From contig JADGJL010000341.1 in the NCBI GenBank assembly GCA_027600665.1, forward strand, positions 1 through 24,467: a stretch of 24,467 nt of DNA, written 5' to 3'. Under the pieces are notes generated by a model. That model did not search any database and was not told where the DNA came from. It saw nothing but the letters and a program-made list of their open reading frames with translations. The DNA comes from Irineochytrium annulatum (lineage: Eukaryota > Chytridiomycota > Chytridiomycetes > Chytridiales > Chytridiaceae). The position numbers and the translations under genes are program-made. Shown here piece after piece: positions 19,944 to 24,467 of this stretch. Every line of letters starts with the position of its first letter. Position 1 is the stretch's first letter.

Positions 19944-21673
19944 CTATCGCGTCCCATTGTAAACCACCGCGGCATCGTTGTTCAGGGGCGTGTCGACGCA
20001 CGTGAGCAACGAGTTGCTCCACAGTTTCTGTGGAAGAAAAAAAAAGAAAAGAAAAAATAATTTTGGTTAGCACAATGCAATCGCGAGGGACGAGAGTTTG
20101 TCACAGACCTGAACAGCCCACCGCACCCCCGTCACTGGGTTGATGGCATACCCTCCCATGGAGTTGCAAATGTCCGCGACTTCGCCCATGAGGGCGTTAT
20201 ACCAGCCGACAGGAGGGCCGAGGGCGGTGGCTTGCGACACAAGCGGGTCGGTCAGCTGAGGGAGTAGGAGCAAGTTAGTCCACGGTTGTTTGGGCGGGAA
20301 ATGCTAGAGTTGTGGTGCTTACGACTTCCGCGATTTCGTGGGAGATCGTCTGACGGATGACAGGGTTTTCGAATGAAAAAAAGGTTAATTAACCAAAAAA
20401 AGAAAAAAAAAAAACGCTCTCCACAAAGGAGACGGCAGCAAACCATCTGCAAAGCGTTCCAGGGGTTTGAGTCGCCGCAGTATTTGCAGGTCATGCCTCC
20501 CATGGCATCTAAAAGGGGGCCATCGAGCTGTTAGTAACGAGGGAAGAACCGAAATGCAAATTCTCCTACACTTCAACGTCTGGTACCCTGTAGCAGCGGA
20601 CGAGTACGCTGAATGAAATCCACCTATCGCCGCGAAAAGGTAAGATGTTACTAAATCTACTTTTGTCTGCAAAACGCAGGTTCGTGCGGGGACGTTTTCC
20701 TTACAGAATACCGTGCAGTACGCCTGATCCTGCGTTGTGACTGAACCTGGCAGCGAGTCTAATCCAGCGACGAAGAGATAGATGCCGTTCGGGTCGGCGG
20801 GGAGGACGTTCTGCTGCAATAGGGAGTTGAGGATGGGTCTCATTTGGAGCTCATCAATAACGGCCAACGTTTTGGGCACAATCACGGCGCCCGCGAAACG
20901 GAGGTCGGTTGCGACGCCGTACTGTTGGAGGACTTGAACGTAGGATGTTGAAGCTGCACAGCGATTGATAGGTGAAAGTGAGTGTAAAGTTAAGAGGCAG
21001 TGGCAGGGAAACATATCGTACACAGGTTGCCAATAAAATGATGAAAGCGCACTTGTTGAGGAAGGAGTCCGGCCCACTGGTTTCCATACTAGTTTCTGCG
21101 TTAGCATGAAAGTTACCACACTTTTTGAGAAATCACATACCCCTGTTGAGGATGAGCAAGTGACATGATAAGATGTCAATTAGCGGTCTCACACACATGA
21201 AACCAGCGAGCGGGGAACTTACACAACACATCTATATGCCGAAAGAAACAAGTGGTACTAGTTAGATGAGTACCATGAGCAACAGAAGCGAGCAACTCAC
21301 ATATATTAGCAGTTGTCTTCATTACTGTCCCCCCTGTGAGTTTACAAACTTCAGCTGATAGTATGGAAAAATACCAGCTACTCACCGTAATTCGTTAGTC
21401 TGTAAGCGGGTCCAGCTGGACGACGGAATGCGAACGTGTTAGACACGGTCGCCATATTGGTGGAAAAGGAAACCCACAAGGTATAGTCGCGGCGAGCTGA
21501 AGAGATCTCGATATGCGCGACACGCCTTCCCGAAACGCGCCAGCGCGCCCCGAGTGTGTCTTGCCCGCCTCCGCGGCCGCCACGCCAACGCCGTCCAGCG
21601 TCCCCAGGACCGCGACGACGACCGTCCCCAGCGCAAAAGCAACGGCCAGCCGCAGCGCCGACGACCAGTTCAT
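19944..21673 (-). CDS. EXORDIUM / phosphate-induced protein 1-like secreted protein
   Basis: Plant members (EXORDIUM, PHI-1; PF04674) are secreted growth-related proteins; fungal homologues have unknown roles. I reconstruct twelve exons: 21478-21673, 21386-21415, 21301-21333, 21223-21231, 21141-21142, 21022-21088, 20705-20953, 20570-20623, 20444-20508, 20323-20349, 20109-20255, 19944-20027, all phase-consistent with GT..AG introns of 52-94 nt, giving 320 residues. The N-terminus is a signal peptide (MNWSSALRLAVAFALGTVVV), with another ATG 48 nt upstream. Landmarks in family order: GPAYRLTNYGGTVMKTTANI, then YVLWYGNQWAG, FHHFIGNLSSTSYVQVLQQY, GIYLFVAGLDSL, QAYCTVFCGFHSAY, LKYAMGGM, TISHEIAEVLTDPLVS, GWYNALMGEVADICN and the end KLWSNSLLTCV. 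The total length matches the family. The HEIAE and GEVADIC motifs recall a metal site, but no activity is established. The 2-nt exon is inferred and needs transcript proof. Confidence 0.8.
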
Positions 21674-22010
21674 TCCTCTCCGTCTCGTCCGCGTCGTCGT
21701 CCGTCTAGTCGTCGCGTTCATGCTGGGCGGCGGCTACCCGGTTCCAACGCGTCGCGGGGATGGTAAATCGCCGCTATACTCGGCAATCTTCTGGGCACGG
21801 CATGCCAATCTCGCCGCCGGCCGACCGAAAACTCGGAGAGCCGGGAGCCGAGGTGCCCGAGGCGTCCGGCGCGGCGCAGGACCCCAGCCAGTGTCAAGGT
21901 GTCCAACAGAGCTTGCAATGAGTATCGGACCCTAGTGCCCGAAATCATCGCTGTGCATTCACTCCCTGCTCGATCCCAAGGCCGTCCGTGGCCTCCATCC
22001 ATCCCCAAGA
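21674..22010. promoter_or_regulatory. bidirectional promoter region (EXORDIUM-like / RPA14)
   Basis: The EXORDIUM-like gene (start 21673, or 21721) and RPA14 (start 22011) diverge from this interval of about 290-340 bp, so it must carry both promoters. It is GC-rich and shows no clear TATA box on either strand. Several open frames cross it on both strands but none looks real. Confidence 0.5.
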
Positions 22011-22610
22011 ATGACCCGAATCAACTCGCAAATGCTTCGAACGCACGTCGGGAAGATCGTCCACATCGTCGGCATCGTCGTGAACTGCGATGTGGGTTTG
22101 AATCTGCTTGTGGTGGGCATGGGGATCTGTGGGCTGCCAGGAACGGAGCACGGGCCCTTCGCGGCCTATGGACGACGATTCAAACGGAAAGGAGGGAGAC
22201 GACGGAGGGGTTGCGAGGAAGGAGACTGTGGTTGACTGATCGTGAATGCAGATGAACAACTCTTTCGCCTCGGTCCAGACCTGCGACGAGGGCGAGGTGA
22301 ACATTCATCTGATACCGGTACGTGTTGCTTTCCTTTCCATGATCTTCTTGTCGTTGGTATTCACAATTTTGCATCCTACAGGGCTCGTCGATCGACCAAA
22401 GCGGCTACGTTGTGGAAGTAGTCGGAAAGGTCAACAACGACCTATCGGTGCAGGAGCAGGTGTCATCGAAGTTCGGGACCGAGTATGGTGAGTTTTCAAA
22501 GATAATATTTATAGTATGCGTTCAAAAGTGACCTCGCGATTTTATTTCAAGACGCGAAGGCCTACCAGCGAATGCTGGATATAACAAGCCAATTTCCGGA
22601 TATCTTTTGA
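22011..22610 (+). CDS. RFA3: Replication protein A 14-kDa subunit (RPA3/Rfa3)
   Basis: The smallest subunit of the single-stranded-DNA-binding RPA heterotrimer, needed for complex stability in replication and repair. Four exons, 22011-22091, 22252-22317, 22382-22487 and 22552-22610, give 103 residues. The protein is a single OB fold: TRINSQMLRTHVGKIVHIVG (strand 1), VQTCDEGEVNIHLIP, GYVVEVVGKVNNDLSVQEQV, then the C-terminal helix KAYQRMLDITSQFPDIF used for trimerisation. The first donor could be 22080 (GTGAAC) or 22092 (GTGGGT). I chose 22092 because VGIVVNCD then MNNSFASVQ keeps the spacing of the family's first hairpin. The first intron is the longest of this gene (160 nt). The gene is divergent from the EXORDIUM-like gene, with no obvious functional link. 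Confidence 0.92.
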
Positions 22611-22941
22611 GGTATTCAGCCTCGGTGCGGATGGACAGTCCGTATCAATGACGTTGTTCCAGAAAGTGACAATCTGGACACACTGTATATTAAAAACTCT
22701 TGCTTGCATATATTGGAATAGATCCGGTGCCCGAGGTATTCTGCGGTTAAGCTACCTTGTTGAGTAGTTGTCATCGCGATGATAAATGCTTTATTGCAAG
22801 GTCGTTGAGTGGTGAAGATATATAAGAGACCTACGGAGAAGTCGACACAATAATAACTTGATAGTAGGTCCCAATTAATGATGGGTCTTCAAAGCACACA
22901 TATGCAATAACGAAAAAAATCACTAATAAAAAGTTAACGCA
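22611..22941. other. AT-rich convergent intergenic region
   Basis: RPA14 and the protease-SAM gene converge here. The stretch is A/T-rich, with several polyadenylation-like hexamers on both strands (for example AATAAA-like sequences near 22780 and 22925). No open frame seen. Confidence 0.5.
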
Positions 22942-24467
22942 TTACATGGACTCATAGGCCGGCGGCCCAACCTCCTGCCCACGAATTCCTCCTCCGCCCA
23001 CGGCGCTTGCCGGCCCAACCCCACCTCCACCCCTGGACCTGAACGCTCTGTTTCGCAGCTCGTCAATGGCGTCGACCAAATCGTTTGTGATTTCATCCGA
23101 CGTGATCCCCATATCGGATCCAATGGAGAGGCGCGTAAGCTTGAGAAGAGCTGGCCCGTCGATGCCGTGCGCTGTGTTTTGACAAGAGAGCGAGGTCGGA
23201 ATAATTTTTCGTTATAAGCAAGGACTCCCAAAACTTGAAGGGGGCCAAAGGAATAAAAATCATACCGAGGAAGATCTTCACAGTCCTAGCCGAAAACCTC
23301 TTTTCCTCCAGCCACCGTACGACATCCTCACAGCCCCACGTCTCCACCTCCGACTCCTCCACCGTCCCCGTCGCGCTCCCGCTCGCTCCGCCATTCGACG
23401 CGCCGGCGCCAACCGGCGTCGCATCCGGATACATCGCCACGGGCGATGACGGCGAAAAGAGCGCGCCGCCCAGCTTCGGGTCCCCCAACTGCATCTCCTG
23501 CAGCTGGTATGAGTTATAGGGCTGAGGCTGATGCGACACCCTCGGGTCGGCATACGAAGCCCTCGGATCAGACGTATACGCCGCCATGATCTCATGCGGC
23601 TGATACGACGACCGAGGGTCATGCTGCAAGAACGGCGCCCCGCGTTGATCCAAATATGAGGCTCGGGGGTCAACATATGAGGCTCTCGGGTCGGCGTAGG
23701 CGGCATGCGGGTCCAGATATGCACTAGAATGCCCTACGGGCCCTTGCGGGTATGATGTCCTGGGATCCGACACCTGGTACGACGTCCTCCACCCGCCGTC
23801 TGGACCCGGCGTCGGCGTGCTGGACGCCCATGACACCCGCTCGGCGGGATTAGCGGGGGGCAGCAGCATCGAATCCACGTGCGTCTGCGGTGGTACCGAC
23901 GGGACGTAATGAGCGACGGACGGCACCGCGGATGCACGTGCCATGGCGGCGGACCCGGGTTGCTGGAAGGACGTGCGCGCTAACGCGGTGCCTGATGCTG
24001 CTGTGGCGGATTTTCTGCGGGCGGAGCACACGCGGCAGGCGATGAGGGCGGCAACGAGGAAGACGAAGGCGATGGTCGGAAGGATGATGGCGAGGAGCGG
24101 AATGCCGGTGACGGACCCGGGATCGTTGCCGCCGGCGGATTGATTAGCGGGGTTATTTGGGGCGGATGTTGAGCCCGGGGACGGGGAACCACCAGTTTGG
24201 GGCGTGTTGGCGAGCGAAGAGGAGGAAAAGGGTATCGAGGTAGCGGACGTAGAAGCCGTGTTGGTGGGGACAACAAACGGCATCTGCGCAGCGATGGGCC
24301 CGTTCGGCGCCGTGTTCGCGGCGTGCGCGAAGCCAATCCTCCCTCCATCCGTCGTATTGTCGTAGACGGAGTACCATCTTCTCAAAAACGGCTGTCCCAG
24401 CACCCACACCGTGTTCGACTCCATCAGCCCCAGCGATTTGAACGCCAGCGTGCAAGTGATCCCATCC
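22942..24467 (-). CDS. membrane-anchored pepsin-family aspartic protease with cytoplasmic SAM domain (partial, 5' end outside window)
   Basis: Exons 23266-24467 and 22942-23171, joined in phase across a 94-nt intron (donor GTATGA, acceptor AAACACAG), give the last 476 residues. The first 50 are the end of an A1 aspartic peptidase: GITCTLAFKSL, then WVLGQPFLRRWYSVYDNTTD and GRIGFAHA. Both catalytic Asp regions lie off the window. A Ser/Thr/Pro-rich stalk follows, then a transmembrane helix (GIPLLAIILPTIAFVFLVAA, ending CRVCSARRK). The cytoplasmic tail contains several copies of a (S/A/V)DPRASY-like hexapeptide (about residues 220-310) and then a SAM domain split by the intron: VETWGCEDVVRWLEEKRFSA, then HGIDGPALLKLTRLSIGSDM, GITSDEITNDLVDAIDEL. 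It ends in PPAYESM, a PPxY motif. The layout suggests a cell-surface yapsin-like protease coupled to intracellular SAM or WW partners; that coupling is inference. Confidence 0.85.

Noticed and set aside
20395..20420. A-rich run as a retrotransposon poly(A) tail
   Set aside because: On the coding strand it is a T-rich tract inside an intron of the EXORDIUM-like gene; no target duplication or element body flanks it.
21022..21088. Reading METSGPDSFLN as the true frame of EXORDIUM-like exon 6
   Set aside because: That frame cannot be joined in phase to a family-like continuation; the YGNQWAG frame with donor GTACGA leads cleanly into FIGNLSSTSYVQVLQQY.

Overview
This window looks like nuclear DNA of a fungus, most likely an early-diverging, chytrid-like lineage. 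Genes sit close together on both strands. They are split by many short introns (about 44-160 nt) with GT..AG ends and CTAAC/CTGAC-like branch points. The products are eukaryotic (synaptobrevin, URM1, RPA14, insulysin, a NIPA-type transporter, a VPS62-like protein, a pepsin-family protease). Lineage is inferred from gene content and intron style only. No bacterial operons, RNA genes, CRISPR arrays or intact mobile elements were seen.

Layout, left to right: R-SNARE/synaptobrevin (minus, runs off the left edge); 5-hydroxyisourate hydrolase (minus, two exons); a His/Gln/Pro-rich disordered protein (minus, two exons); a decayed stretch resembling the N-terminal part of an XPG/Rad2-family nuclease (minus, probable pseudogene); a 572-residue Ser-rich disordered protein (minus, two exons); a stretch with unresolved coding-like signals; insulysin (plus, six exons); a secreted GH5-like glycosidase (minus, three exons); an empty stretch of about 0.9 kb; a secreted VPS62-like protein (minus, three exons); URM1 (minus, two exons); a NIPA-like transporter (minus, five exons); a peroxiredoxin-like domain joined to a cold-shock-like domain (minus, two exons); an EXORDIUM/PHI-1-like secreted protein with twelve exons, two of them minute (minus); RPA14 (plus, four exons); and the C-terminal part of a membrane-anchored aspartic protease with a cytoplasmic tail holding DPRASY-type repeats, a SAM domain and a PPxY motif (minus, runs off the right edge).

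The genes do not form one pathway. They cover vesicle fusion, purine breakdown, protein modification and tRNA thiolation, DNA replication, ion transport, peptide turnover and secreted wall- or substrate-directed proteins. The most unusual items are the two domain fusions (peroxiredoxin-like plus cold-shock-like; aspartic protease plus SAM) and the EXORDIUM-like gene, whose conserved motif seems to need a 9-nt and a 2-nt exon. Exon boundaries were worked out by eye from splice signals, reading-frame phase and family conservation. They have not been checked against transcripts.
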